The notes beneath the pieces are model-generated. The model was not told the DNA's origin, ran no database searches, and saw nothing but the letters and a program-made list of their open reading frames with translations. The translations under genes and the position numbers were made by a program. This document shows positions 49,224-57,531 of a stretch of 64,000 bases of DNA, piece after piece; position 1 is the stretch's first letter, and every line of letters begins with the position of its first letter. Source of the DNA: Xylanibacter ruminicola Ga6B6 (GTDB lineage: Bacteria > Bacteroidota > Bacteroidia > Bacteroidales > Bacteroidaceae); NCBI RefSeq assembly GCF_000687715.1, contig NZ_JHXD01000014.1, forward strand, positions 24,886 through 88,885, in the 5' to 3' direction.

Positions 49224-50029
49224 ATATTATTCAGCGAAACTTTTTTAGACTACTTCGATGTGGTGCTTTCCAGACAACTGAGGTTCTGGAGCCGATGTCA
49301 GTGCATAAATGGAGTAAACTATATCAGCTTGCCACGGTGCATAGTGTTCAGTCGTATGTGTATCAAGGCCTTAAAAACTGTCAGGATCAGTTCAACCTTC
49401 ATTTAACCGATGCGCAGTGGAAGCAATGGCTTACGGCCAAAGAGAATGATGAGGATAACGATGAGGATGAACTGTTGCGTCCGGATAAACTTACCAACCC
49501 TTTGCTGAACCGCCAGTTGCAGAATATTCTCGACGATGAACAGTCGGATATTAATACGCGCAGAATGTTGATTCGTATTATCAGTATAGCACGAAGAATC
49601 CTGAACGAGGGACTACCTTTGAGGTTACTGATTGAATTAGGCTTGACACTTCGTGCAAACAATAGTAAAGCGGATTACGAGGTGTTGGGCAGTTGGCTGA
49701 AGAAATTACATTTTGAGCAGATGGCACAACTCGAGGCTACCTTACTGATGGATTTGTTTGGCTTGGACCCAAAGGATATTCCTTTTGCAGAAAGTGATGC
49801 CGACCGCAAAACGATTGTTGTAGCAAAGGAACTGGCTGAATATACCAATATCCGTCAGGACTTTTATTTCTCACAGGGCTCGGATAGTATTTTTGTACAC
49901 ACCAGCAATGGCGGTGCCTTGATAAACCATATCAAGCGCTCTGCCCGTTACATGCGTTTTATACCTTCGGAGGCATTTACCAATTTCTTTGCATCATTTG
50001 CCCATTCGCTTACGCATATCGAAGAATGA
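49220..50029 (+). CDS. Nucleotidyltransferase-5-like protein lacking a catalytic core
   Basis: 269 residues. The N-terminal region (FFRLLRCGAFQTTEVLEPMS, then WSKLYQLATVHSVQSYVYQGL) resembles the start of Bacteroidetes NTP_transf_5 (uncharacterised nucleotidyltransferase) proteins, but I see no GS and DxD core. A long acidic helix follows (AKENDEDNDEDELLR). The start overlaps the NhaC-type gene (ATGA), so it is the end of the hexuronate transcript. Its 3' end overlaps the convergent lysozyme gene by 36 bases. Function unknown. Confidence 0.55.
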   Translation: MNIIQRNFFRLLRCGAFQTTEVLEPMSVHKWSKLYQLATVHSVQSYVYQGLKNCQDQFNLHLTDAQWKQWLTAKENDEDNDEDELLRPDKLTNPLLNRQLQNILDDEQSDINTRRMLIRIISIARRILNEGLPLRLLIELGLTLRANNSKADYEVLGSWLKKLHFEQMAQLEATLLMDLFGLDPKDIPFAESDADRKTIVVAKELAEYTNIRQDFYFSQGSDSIFVHTSNGGALINHIKRSARYMRFIPSEAFTNFFASFAHSLTHIEE

Positions 50030-50890
50030 CACATTCTTTCCTACATGGCGTATGTGATTGAACCTTATTTCGCGCAAACCATGATTGCCCATGAATCGGC
50101 TTTTATCTACGCTTCCACGGATACCAACAATGCGTCCGTGACTAGTGTATTGCCACATGGTGATGTCGCGTCCGTCGGCCAATACTGGTTCTTCTTCAGT
50201 GTACATCGCAATCATTAACTTGTAATCATTAATCTTGCCTACTAAATGCTTGTTGTAGAAGTTACGGAACGTATAGATTAGTGGTCGCTGATGATAGGCT
50301 TCTTCGATTAAATCCAGAAAAGCATACAGTGAATCACAGAACTCCTCCGACGCCAGCCCGCCTGTGGTCTCAACATCAATCATCGGTATCAGGTCCTGTT
50401 CGCCTGGTCGGCATTGTGTCATAAAGTTCTCAAGCTGAGTCATTACAGGCGTTTTGGGACGGAAGAAGTGGTAGGAACCAACTTTCAGTCCGTGGCGATG
50501 GGCTAAATCGATATTGCGTTCGTATTGGGCATCGATACGATCGCCACCCTCGGTTGCTTTCAGATATACGTAAGCCATCTTGGTGTTCTCACCCACTGTC
50601 TCCCAGAACACTTCGCCCTGGTAATGCGACAAGTCGATACCGTGCACATGACTGCAAGTATCCTCACATTGTAAGAATGGATCGTAATTAGGATCGGTAA
50701 GTAAACGTGGATCTGGACGGTATTGGGCTACCGTACGTTTCTTGGTTTTCTTACTTTTTTTATGCTTGCTCACCACTCTCTGTGTTCTGTGCTTAGAGTG
50801 GTGCTTATTGTATCTTGAACGTTGAGCAAATCCATTGTTGGCGCCGAGCATTAACATGCATAATGTCAGCAATATATATAGTTTCTTCAT
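49994..50890 (-). CDS. GH25-type lysozyme, exported
   Basis: 298 residues from the ATG at 50890 (50899 is also possible; 50914 lies in the -7 element). A signal peptide (MKKLYILLTLCMLMLGANNG) leads to a basic linker (HHSKHRTQRVVSKHKKSKK) and then the GH25 barrel: GIDLSHYQGEVFW, VYLKATEGG, the catalytic region IPMIDVETTGG, and WQYTSHGRIVGIRGSVDKSRF. It cuts the peptidoglycan glycan strand, probably in remodelling. The basic linker may hold it to the wall or to LPS. Confidence 0.87.
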   Translation of the reverse strand: MKKLYILLTLCMLMLGANNGFAQRSRYNKHHSKHRTQRVVSKHKKSKKTKKRTVAQYRPDPRLLTDPNYDPFLQCEDTCSHVHGIDLSHYQGEVFWETVGENTKMAYVYLKATEGGDRIDAQYERNIDLAHRHGLKVGSYHFFRPKTPVMTQLENFMTQCRPGEQDLIPMIDVETTGGLASEEFCDSLYAFLDLIEEAYHQRPLIYTFRNFYNKHLVGKINDYKLMIAMYTEEEPVLADGRDITMWQYTSHGRIVGIRGSVDKSRFMGNHGLREIRFNHIRHVGKNVSFFDMRKRMGK

Positions 50891-50911
50891 TATATTCATT
50901 GTTTTGCGATG

Positions 50912-50919
50912 CAAAGATA
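50912..50919 (-). promoter_or_regulatory. -7 element of the GH25 gene
   Basis: TATCTTTG on the minus strand; it decides the downstream start choice. Confidence 0.5.
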
Positions 50920-50962
50920 CTAAAAAAACAAATAAAAATGTAGGATATTACATATTTCTTTG

Positions 50963-50970
50963 TAACTTTG
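50963..50970 (+). promoter_or_regulatory. -7 element of the clostripain-like gene
   Basis: TAACTTTG followed by CCGC, 17 bases before the ATG at 50988; the longer upstream frame is excluded. Confidence 0.55.
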
Positions 50971-50987
50971 CCGCAAATTTTGATTTT

Positions 50988-52253
50988 ATGCATAAGATTA
51001 TTATAGGACTTTTAGGGATAGCGTTACTATGTTCGTGTAATAAAAAAGACGATCCGGAACCTACACCAGAACCAACGGTTTACGACCGAACGGTACTTGT
51101 ATATATGTCAGGCGAGAACGACCTGACAACTAGTGGTTTTATGGAGGACGATTTGTTGGAGATGGATGAAGGTTCGTATCAACTGAACGATAACCAGCAT
51201 CTTATCGTATTTATTGATTCTGTCGGAACAGACAATCCCCCACATATTATTGAGATAGCAAAAGGAAAAAGAAAGGTGTTGTATCAATATAACAGCGAAT
51301 TTCCTGCCAGCGATCCCAGTGAATTCCGTGAAGTTGTAAAATGGACTATAGATAACTACCCATCAAAGGATTACGGTCTGGTACTCTGGGGGCATGCTAC
51401 AGGATGGGCTGTAGATGCCGACTCTGTTGCTAATGTTCAGCGAACCAGAGCCTATGGCTACGATTACGGGTATGATTCATATACTGGTAGAAAGGCCATG
51501 AATATTACGCAGATGGCTAAAGCTCTCGAGGACCTGCCAAAGTTTAAGTACATCTTTGCCGACTGCTGTTGTTTTATGTGTGCAGAGAGTGCCTATGAAC
51601 TTCGTAATGCAGCTGAATATCTGATTGGTTCGCCAGCCGAGATTCCTGGCGCGGGTGCTCCATACGATCAAATCATGAAGGCATTATTCTCAAGTTCTAA
51701 CACCTTCTATCAGAGTATTTGTGATATCTATTACGATTTCTATCTTGATGCTTATAATACCAGTACTTACGATTTTCTGAATTTACAAGGATACAGTGTG
51801 CCTATATCGGCTGTTGATCTTTCGGAGATGGAATCTTTGGCACAGGCAACTAATCGGATTTTATCTACAATTTCAACGGAAATAACCAACCCTGCAGTAT
51901 TAGACCTTTCTGGGTTGCCATTTTATTTCGCAAGTACTGCTTACTCCGATATGAAGGTGATGTACGATATATCGTCAGTATTTTACAAATATGCTTCTAC
52001 AAGTGATTATAACCTGTGGTTGGCAGCATTTAATAAGGCTGTGCCCTACTCTCTTGTATCAACTAAATGGCAAACAGTTTATAATACCCTGCTTAACAGC
52101 TTTGATAGTTTTCCTGTCAACAACGCTATGTGGGGGGGCATGAGCATGTATTTCCCTCAGCAGAGGTACGACAATTATACCTACAAATTCAATTCGCGCA
52201 TTAAGAACTTTCAATGGTACTATAGCGTGAATTGGGGCAACTATGGATGGTAA
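50988..52253 (+). CDS. Clostripain-family (C11) cysteine peptidase, lipoprotein
   Basis: 421 residues from the ATG at 50988. The signal ends in a lipobox (IALLCSC), so it is probably surface or periplasmic and lipidated, followed by a Pro/Glu-rich spacer. Peptidase C11 features: YMSGENDLTTSGF near the start, the catalytic His in YGLVLWGHATGW, and the catalytic Cys in IFADCCCFMCAES. The end holds a beta-rich extension (GMSMYFPQQRYDN). Family enzymes cut after Arg or Lys. It has its own promoter and a strong terminator. Confidence 0.86.
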   Translation: MHKIIIGLLGIALLCSCNKKDDPEPTPEPTVYDRTVLVYMSGENDLTTSGFMEDDLLEMDEGSYQLNDNQHLIVFIDSVGTDNPPHIIEIAKGKRKVLYQYNSEFPASDPSEFREVVKWTIDNYPSKDYGLVLWGHATGWAVDADSVANVQRTRAYGYDYGYDSYTGRKAMNITQMAKALEDLPKFKYIFADCCCFMCAESAYELRNAAEYLIGSPAEIPGAGAPYDQIMKALFSSSNTFYQSICDIYYDFYLDAYNTSTYDFLNLQGYSVPISAVDLSEMESLAQATNRILSTISTEITNPAVLDLSGLPFYFASTAYSDMKVMYDISSVFYKYASTSDYNLWLAAFNKAVPYSLVSTKWQTVYNTLLNSFDSFPVNNAMWGGMSMYFPQQRYDNYTYKFNSRIKNFQWYYSVNWGNYGW

Positions 52254-52280
52254 TATCAATCCATGTTCCCCCAAAAAGAA

Positions 52281-52330
52281 CTTTACCCTAACACTAAACC
52301 TACTTTAGTGTTAGGGTAAAGAGCTTTTAA
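52281..52330. terminator. Bidirectional terminator
   Basis: An 18-bp perfect stem: CTTTACCCTAACACTAAA (52281-52298) and TTTAGTGTTAGGGTAAAG (52304-52321), loop of 5, with A-rich left and T-rich right flanks. It lies between the convergent peptidase and gldE genes. Confidence 0.88.
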
Positions 52331-52351
52331 AGCCTATGTATCTGTATATAA

Positions 52352-53665
52352 TCAGGCTGCCTCGTGAATCACCACTTTGATTTTCGAGATACGATGCCCA
52401 TCGAGTTCTGTCACCTCAAAGGTGAAGTTTTTATAGTCCAGACGTTCGTGCAACTCGGGGAAATCGCCTTTAATTTCAAGCAGCAGTCCTGCCAGCGAAT
52501 CAGCATCACCCTCAACATCTTCGAATGTCTCATCATCAATGTCCAGAATTTTGTAGAAATCGCTTAGCAAAGTCTTGCCTTCGAATATATAGGTGTTGGC
52601 ATTTATACGTGTGTACGACTTCTCTTCCTCATCATACTCGTCATTAATCTCGCCTACAATCTCCTCCAGGATATCCTCGAGTGTTATAATACCGCTAGTA
52701 CCGCCAAATTCATCCACTACAATTGCAATGTGTACCTTATTCTCTTGGAAATCGCGTAGCAAATCGTCGATTTTCTTAGTCTCTGGCACAAAATATGGTG
52801 GACGTATTAATGACTGCCAACGGAAAGTGGCAGGCTTTGACAGATGTGGTAGCAAATCCTTGATATAAAGTATTCCGCGAATATTATCGATAGTGTCCTG
52901 ATAAACAGGAATACGTGAATAGTTATTCTCGATAATACATTTCAATACTTCAGGGAAAGGCAGGCTAAAGTCGAGGTCGACCACATCCTGACGACTGGTC
53001 ATTACCTCTTTAGCAGTTTCATCGCCAAAGCGCACAATACCCTCAAGCATGTTCTTTTCGTCTTTCAAATCTTCTTTATCGGTAAGTTCCAGAGCCTGCT
53101 CCAAATCATCTACGCTCAGTGCACGATTCTCCTTCTGTACCACCTTCTCGGCAATGATACCCGAGCGGATAAGCACCGATGATAATGGATAGAACAGCTT
53201 GCGCAGCACCATGATACTTCCAGCTACTCTGCGGCAGAACGATAAAGCACGCTGACCTGCATAAACCTTTGGCATAATTTCGCCAAACAGCAACAGCAGG
53301 AAAGTGAGTAATACAGTGATGACAACAAACTGCAGCCAATAAGCATCGCCGAAATCCACTACGTGTGCAAAGAAATAGTTACAGAGCATGATAATGGTTA
53401 CGTTTACCAGATTATTTGTAATCAGTATCGTAGCCAATGTACGCTCCGAATCCTCGCGTAATTGAAGAATATTCTTATCCGAATCGTTCTTCTCGTCGTT
53501 CAGCTCATTCAAATCGTTTGGCGACAGAGAGAAGAAGGCAATTTCAGAGCCAGAGGCAAAACCGGAAAATAAAAGAAGTAAGCCTGCTATTATAATAGAT
53601 ATCACAGCACCCATGGTTGGTGCTGTGACAGTTACTTCACTCAGGATTTGTTGAAGATAGTCCAT
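52352..53665 (-). CDS. gldE: GldE-like CNNM/CBS membrane protein
   Basis: 437 residues from the ATG at 53665, which lies 29 bases inside the end of the SSB gene. CNNM domain with about four membrane segments (GAVISIIIAGLLLLFSGFASGSEIAFFSL; GEIMPKVYA), two CBS domains (KEVMTSRQDVVDLD; IAIVVDEFGGTSGIITLEDI) and a C-terminal CorC_HlyC domain. In Bacteroidetes the member that follows ssb is named GldE (gliding-associated), although many carriers do not glide. A metal-export role is possible. Paralogue at 25278-26555. Confidence 0.86.
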   Translation of the reverse strand: MDYLQQILSEVTVTAPTMGAVISIIIAGLLLLFSGFASGSEIAFFSLSPNDLNELNDEKNDSDKNILQLREDSERTLATILITNNLVNVTIIMLCNYFFAHVVDFGDAYWLQFVVITVLLTFLLLLFGEIMPKVYAGQRALSFCRRVAGSIMVLRKLFYPLSSVLIRSGIIAEKVVQKENRALSVDDLEQALELTDKEDLKDEKNMLEGIVRFGDETAKEVMTSRQDVVDLDFSLPFPEVLKCIIENNYSRIPVYQDTIDNIRGILYIKDLLPHLSKPATFRWQSLIRPPYFVPETKKIDDLLRDFQENKVHIAIVVDEFGGTSGIITLEDILEEIVGEINDEYDEEEKSYTRINANTYIFEGKTLLSDFYKILDIDDETFEDVEGDADSLAGLLLEIKGDFPELHERLDYKNFTFEVTELDGHRISKIKVVIHEAA

Positions 53666-53999
53666 TGTCTGATTTTGGTGAAAGCATTTCCATATTATCC
53701 GCCCATATCTCGGTGGCATAACGACGCTGACCTTGTTTGTCATCGTACGTAGTATAGCGGATGCGGCCTTCTATATAAAGCTTATCTCCCTTATGTACGT
53801 ATTTCTCTACAATCTCAGCCAGTCGACGCCAAAGAATCACATTATGCCAATCGGTGTGATCGGGCACCTGTGTGCCATTCTGCAGCGTATAACCACGTTC
53901 GGTTGTTGCTAATCTGATACGAGCAACTGCTACACCTTGATCAACATATCTTACTTCGGGGTCTTGGCCAACATTGCCAATAAGCATTACCTTATTCAT
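53637..53999 (-). CDS. ssb: Single-stranded DNA-binding protein, tail-less
   Basis: 120 residues. The OB fold is clear from NKVMLIGNVGQDPEVRYVDQ through DWHNVILWRRLAEIVEKYVHKGD (the latter is the usual helix) to RRYATEIWADNMEML. After it only about 12 residues remain, ending SSTNPE. The acidic SSB tip (DDLPF or like) is absent, and the end overlaps the start of gldE. It may be an accessory SSB. The DUF3127 protein at 2441-2821 does have such a tip. Confidence 0.92.
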   Translation of the reverse strand: MNKVMLIGNVGQDPEVRYVDQGVAVARIRLATTERGYTLQNGTQVPDHTDWHNVILWRRLAEIVEKYVHKGDKLYIEGRIRYTTYDDKQGQRRYATEIWADNMEMLSPKSDNGLSSTNPE

Positions 54000-54023
54000 A
54001 ATAGGAGCGTTTATATAGGTTGA

Positions 54024-54566
54024 TTACTTAGCTTTGCCGAGGAAACGGAACTTAAAGTTCTTTCCTTTAGGTGATGGGAACTGACTACGCGAGTCAACAC
54101 GATCGCGCAGATAGTCGATCATACGCTCATAGCACTCCATACCCGAGAATGCCTTTACTCGAGCTGCAAACTGGGTGTCGCGATACTGGAACTTACCAGT
54201 ACCAGGTACTAAAAGAACGCGCTTAAAATCTAAATATCCTTCGTACCATCCTTCGTTAATCTCATTCAATCGCATTAAGGTTGGTGTTACCTTCGAAGGT
54301 TGCTCGTTCGACTCTGTCGAATGAACAGCTTTCTTATCTTTGAAATCCTGCATTGTTGCAGCTTCGGTCTTTATAATGATGAAATAAACACGAGGATGAA
54401 CTTTATATCTTTTGGGATAGAAAACGTCGCTTGATGCATACTCACGAATATCTGCTTCAAGAAGCGGATTCATCTCAATCTCATCTATCGAACTTAAAAA
54501 TTCTATAGCCTCGTCTACGGTTGGTACGAGAGTTTCTCGATCAAAATATCTTAAGTATAAATTCAT
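54024..54566 (-). CDS. Conserved hypothetical protein, 180 residues
   Basis: I do not recognise a named family. It begins MNLYLRYFDRETLVPTVDEA, has an early helical EAIEFLSSIDEIEMNP segment, a strand VHPRVYFIIIKTEA, a low-complexity Ser/Glu/Pro linker near residue 80-95, and a C-terminal basic end (SPKGKNFKFRFLGKAK). No membrane segment or signal peptide. It lies 24 bases before ssb, so the order is this gene, ssb, gldE. A link to DNA metabolism is suggested only by position. Confidence 0.6.
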   Translation of the reverse strand: MNLYLRYFDRETLVPTVDEAIEFLSSIDEIEMNPLLEADIREYASSDVFYPKRYKVHPRVYFIIIKTEAATMQDFKDKKAVHSTESNEQPSKVTPTLMRLNEINEGWYEGYLDFKRVLLVPGTGKFQYRDTQFAARVKAFSGMECYERMIDYLRDRVDSRSQFPSPKGKNFKFRFLGKAK

Positions 54567-54604
54567 GTTTGTTTTGAAAAAGATGTTGTTTTCCTATAAA
54601 GAAG

Positions 54605-54677
54605 AGCGGAAAACGGGACTCGGACCCGCGACCCCAACCTTGGCAAGGTTGTGCTCTACCAACTGAGCTATTTCCGC
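54605..54677 (-). tRNA. tRNA-Gly (GCC)
   Basis: Cloverleaf read leftward: acceptor GCGGAAA/TTTCCGC, D arm GCTC/GAGC, anticodon loop CTTGCCA with anticodon GCC, T arm with TCCGAGT, discriminator T. No encoded CCA. It is identical to the gene at 54939-55011. Confidence 0.94.
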
Positions 54678-54696
54678 AAGAATGTCAATTTAAAAA

Positions 54697-54783
54697 TGGT
54701 GAAGAGGAGGAGACTCGAACTCCCACGTCGCAATTGACACTACCCCCTCAAAGTAGCGCGTCTACCAATTCCGCCACCTCTCC
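54697..54783 (-). tRNA. tRNA-Leu (GAG)
   Basis: Class II tRNA with a long variable arm; acceptor GGAGAGG/CCTCTTC with one G-T pair, anticodon loop TTGAGGG giving GAG, T loop TTCGAGT, discriminator A. CCA is encoded at the 3' end, unlike in the other tRNA genes here. Confidence 0.92.
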
Positions 54784-54806
54784 AACATACGCTGAATAAA
54801 AAAGAG

Positions 54807-54888
54807 TGCCCAGAACAGGACTCGAACCTGCACGCCTTGCGGCACACGCACCTGAAACGTGCGCGTCTACCAATTCCGCCACCTGGGC
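54807..54888 (-). tRNA. tRNA-Leu (CAG)
   Basis: Class II tRNA: acceptor GCCCAGG/TCTGGGC, anticodon stem CACGT/GCGTG with loop TTCAGGT giving CAG, long variable arm, T loop TTCGAGT, discriminator A. No encoded CCA. Confidence 0.92.
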
Positions 54889-54938
54889 ATTTTGTCATTA
54901 AGGCCATTCCTTAACGTCTCTTTTTTGTTCAACAAGTG

Positions 54939-55011
54939 AGCGGAAAACGGGACTCGGACCCGCGACCCCAACCTTGGCAAGGTTGTGCTCTACCAACTGA
55001 GCTATTTCCGC
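54939..55011 (-). tRNA. tRNA-Gly (GCC), second copy
   Basis: Same sequence as 54605-54677, anticodon GCC. It is first in the cluster as transcribed. Confidence 0.94.
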
Positions 55012-55052
55012 GTTGTTCTCTTTATCAGAGGCATCTCTCTTGATTGCGGGTG

Positions 55053-55083
55053 CAAAGGTAATGCTTTTTTTTGAACTGACAAA
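55053..55083 (-). promoter_or_regulatory. Promoter of the tRNA cluster
   Basis: Minus strand TTTG at 55083-55080, 19 bp, TACCTTTG at 55060-55053. It drives the four tRNA genes. Confidence 0.75.
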
Positions 55084-55144
55084 CTTTTCAGCGATTTTTT
55101 TTCGAAAAAAGTGCCATTTTATCGATTTGTTTACAAAAACAGCC

Positions 55145-56266
55145 CTAATCCATACGATTTCGGTAGTCTTCGTACCCAAAACGGCGTAAAATCTCCAATT
55201 TACCGTTTGCATGTAACATACCTATTGCTGGATGTGAAATTCCGTTAAAAGTGCAAGTTTTTACGGTTGTGTAGTGAATCATATCCTCGAAAATAATTTC
55301 TTCCCCTACTTTTAATTCGTGATCAAAAAGCCACGAACCCATAAAATCACCACTCAAACAACTGTTACCTCCCAAACGATAAGTCATCGGTTCGGTAGCT
55401 TTTTCCATGTCAACAATCTCAGCACCTCGTACTTCGGGCATGTATGGCATTTCCAAACAGTCGGGCATGTGACAGGTAAAGCTTACATCTAGGATGGCAG
55501 TTTTAATACCTTTATCTTCTACTATATCTACTACGTGCGATACTAGAGGTCCGGTTTGCCATGCAAAAGCACTACCTGGTTCCAGAATAATCTTCAACCA
55601 TGGATAGCATTTTTTAAAGTCCTTAATTATATTAATAAGCAGTTCTACATCATAATCTTTGCGAGTCATGAGATGACCGCCACCAAAATTAATCCATTTG
55701 AGCTGTGGGAACCACTTTGCAAATTTCTCCTCGATGTGTACCAGTGTGCGTTGGAATACATCTGGTCCACTTTCGCAGAGCGTATGACAGTGGAAACCTT
55801 CGATGTCGGCTGGCAACTGCTCAGGTAGCTTGTCGGCTGTAATACCAAAACGGGTGCCAGGTGCGCATGGATTATATAATAAGGTACTAACCTCGGAGTA
55901 TTCGGGATTAACGCGCAGTCCTAATGATACAGTTTTGGCTAACTCGTGGAATCGCTCATATTGCGATAGCGAGTTGAATGTGATATGCGATGAGCATTTC
56001 ACAATCTCGGGAAACTCTTCTTCGGTATAGGCAGGCGAATAAGTATGGGCTGGTGCCTTAAACTCCTCGAATGCCAGACGGGCCTCCGACAGCGAACTTG
56101 CTGTAGTGCTGTTAATGTACTCACGGAAAATGGGGAATGTCTTCCAAAGGGCAAAAGCCTTGAAAGCAAGTATAACCTCAATATCGGCTTTCGCCGCAAC
56201 TTCAGCAATCAAACTGAGGTTACGGCGAAGCTTTGTTTCTTCTATAATATAAATAGGTGTATTCAT
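55145..56266 (-). CDS. nspC: Carboxynorspermidine decarboxylase
   Basis: 373 residues, a fold-III PLP enzyme. PLP Lys is in VILAFKAFALW near residue 36; later marks are GLRVNPEYSEV, FGGGHLMTRKDY, LEPGSAFAW and the Cys-containing LGGNSCLSGD near 310. It makes spermidine or norspermidine from the carboxy form. It overlaps by one base the stop of the REC-kinase gene and lies just before the tRNA cluster. Its partner, carboxynorspermidine dehydrogenase, is not in the window. Confidence 0.92.
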   Translation of the reverse strand: MNTPIYIIEETKLRRNLSLIAEVAAKADIEVILAFKAFALWKTFPIFREYINSTTASSLSEARLAFEEFKAPAHTYSPAYTEEEFPEIVKCSSHITFNSLSQYERFHELAKTVSLGLRVNPEYSEVSTLLYNPCAPGTRFGITADKLPEQLPADIEGFHCHTLCESGPDVFQRTLVHIEEKFAKWFPQLKWINFGGGHLMTRKDYDVELLINIIKDFKKCYPWLKIILEPGSAFAWQTGPLVSHVVDIVEDKGIKTAILDVSFTCHMPDCLEMPYMPEVRGAEIVDMEKATEPMTYRLGGNSCLSGDFMGSWLFDHELKVGEEIIFEDMIHYTTVKTCTFNGISHPAIGMLHANGKLEILRRFGYEDYRNRMD

Positions 56267-57408
56267 TATTTCTTTAGTGGAACAGTAAAACTAAAAGTAC
56301 TACCTTGACCTTCTATTGATTCAACATAACAATCACCACCATTCTTTCGGGCGAAGTCCTGACAGAGTTGTAATCCAAGTCCCGAACCTTCCTCGCCACC
56401 GGTTCCGTAGGTAGTGTCACCTTTACGGAAAATAGAACCGAGTCGATCGGCTGCGATACCTACACCATGGTCGGTTACGCTGATCTTGGCGAAATCGCCT
56501 TCGGCAGCCATGCTGATCTCGATAGTAGAATTCTCGGGCGAGAATTTGATGGCATTCGACAGGAAGTTACGCATAACCGTTTTAAGCATATCGTTATCAG
56601 CAGTTACAATCAGATTGTCAGCTGATGGCTGAAGGTCTAATTTGATGTGCTTGGTTTGCGCAATCATATCGAATATCTCAACCACACCAGGAATGATATC
56701 ATTCAAATCCAAATCCTGAACTACCACGCTCAAACGACCAGTCTGACTCTTAGTCCATTTCAGCAGATTGTCCAACAGGTCATGAACATCTTCTGATTCG
56801 CGATTAGCTTTATCAAGCAGTTCGTAAAGTTCGGCGCCTACAGTTTCGGGCGATGTTGATGCAACTACCAGATTCAGTACCATGCGGATGCTGGCCATTG
56901 GTGAACGGAGATCGTGGGCAATTACCGAGTACATCTTATCGCGGTTCGACAGCGTGGCACGCAGGTCGCGGTTCTGCTGCTCGATGATACGCTTAGCGGC
57001 AACCAGCGAAATCTGCTGCATAACACGCATTACCAATTCTTCCTTATTAAAAGGTTTGGTCAGGAAGTCGTTTGCACCAACCTGGAATCCATGTACCAGA
57101 TCCTGAGGTGTATTCAATGCTGTAAGGAAGATAATAGGAATATCTTTTGTTTCTTCGTCTTTCTTCAGGATTACAGCTGTATCAAAACCGCTGATATCGG
57201 GCATCATTACATCAAGCAGAATCAGGTCGGGATGTTCCTTCTTGGCCTGCTCGATACATGTGGTGCCGTTGTTGGCGGTACATACCTGAAATTTCTCGTT
57301 TGTCAGCAATATCTTCAACAGTAAGACATTACTAACAACGTCATCAACAATAAGTACCTTGTACTCACTGCGGTTTATTTTGGATTCAAGTGTATCTGCT
57401 ACGTCCAT
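56266..57408 (-). CDS. Soluble REC-histidine kinase hybrid
   Basis: 380 residues from the ATG at 57408 (a longer frame would begin inside the promoter). Order: receiver domain 15-130 (VLIVDDVVSN, phospho-Asp in LILLDVMMPDISG, Lys in FLTKPFNKEE), a short helix, HisKA with the His in SVIAHDLRSPMASI, and HATPase_c with N box FLSNAIKF, G1 DHGVGI, G2 GSGLGLQL. No membrane segment is seen, so it is cytoplasmic. The receiver is at the N-terminus, so it may control its own kinase. The downstream partner is unknown. Confidence 0.88.
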   Translation of the reverse strand: MDVADTLESKINRSEYKVLIVDDVVSNVLLLKILLTNEKFQVCTANNGTTCIEQAKKEHPDLILLDVMMPDISGFDTAVILKKDEETKDIPIIFLTALNTPQDLVHGFQVGANDFLTKPFNKEELVMRVMQQISLVAAKRIIEQQNRDLRATLSNRDKMYSVIAHDLRSPMASIRMVLNLVVASTSPETVGAELYELLDKANRESEDVHDLLDNLLKWTKSQTGRLSVVVQDLDLNDIIPGVVEIFDMIAQTKHIKLDLQPSADNLIVTADNDMLKTVMRNFLSNAIKFSPENSTIEISMAAEGDFAKISVTDHGVGIAADRLGSIFRKGDTTYGTGGEEGSGLGLQLCQDFARKNGGDCYVESIEGQGSTFSFTVPLKK

Positions 57409-57443
57409 GCCTGTAGGATCAGTAATTGTTGATATTAACTTTG

Positions 57444-57475
57444 CAAAAATAGTGCAATAATTTGAAATAACCAAA
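57444..57475 (-). promoter_or_regulatory. Promoter of the REC-kinase/nspC pair
   Basis: Minus strand TTTG at 57475-57472, 20 bp, TATTTTTG at 57451-57444. Confidence 0.65.
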
Positions 57476-57531
57476 TTATTACACCATTTTTTTGCGTTTT
57501 AGGGCGAATATAGGCCTTCTAGGCCCCTATT

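Noticed and set aside
54898..55212. A 104-codon frame on the minus strand
   Set aside because: It runs across a tRNA-Gly gene and the tRNA promoter; it is not a gene.
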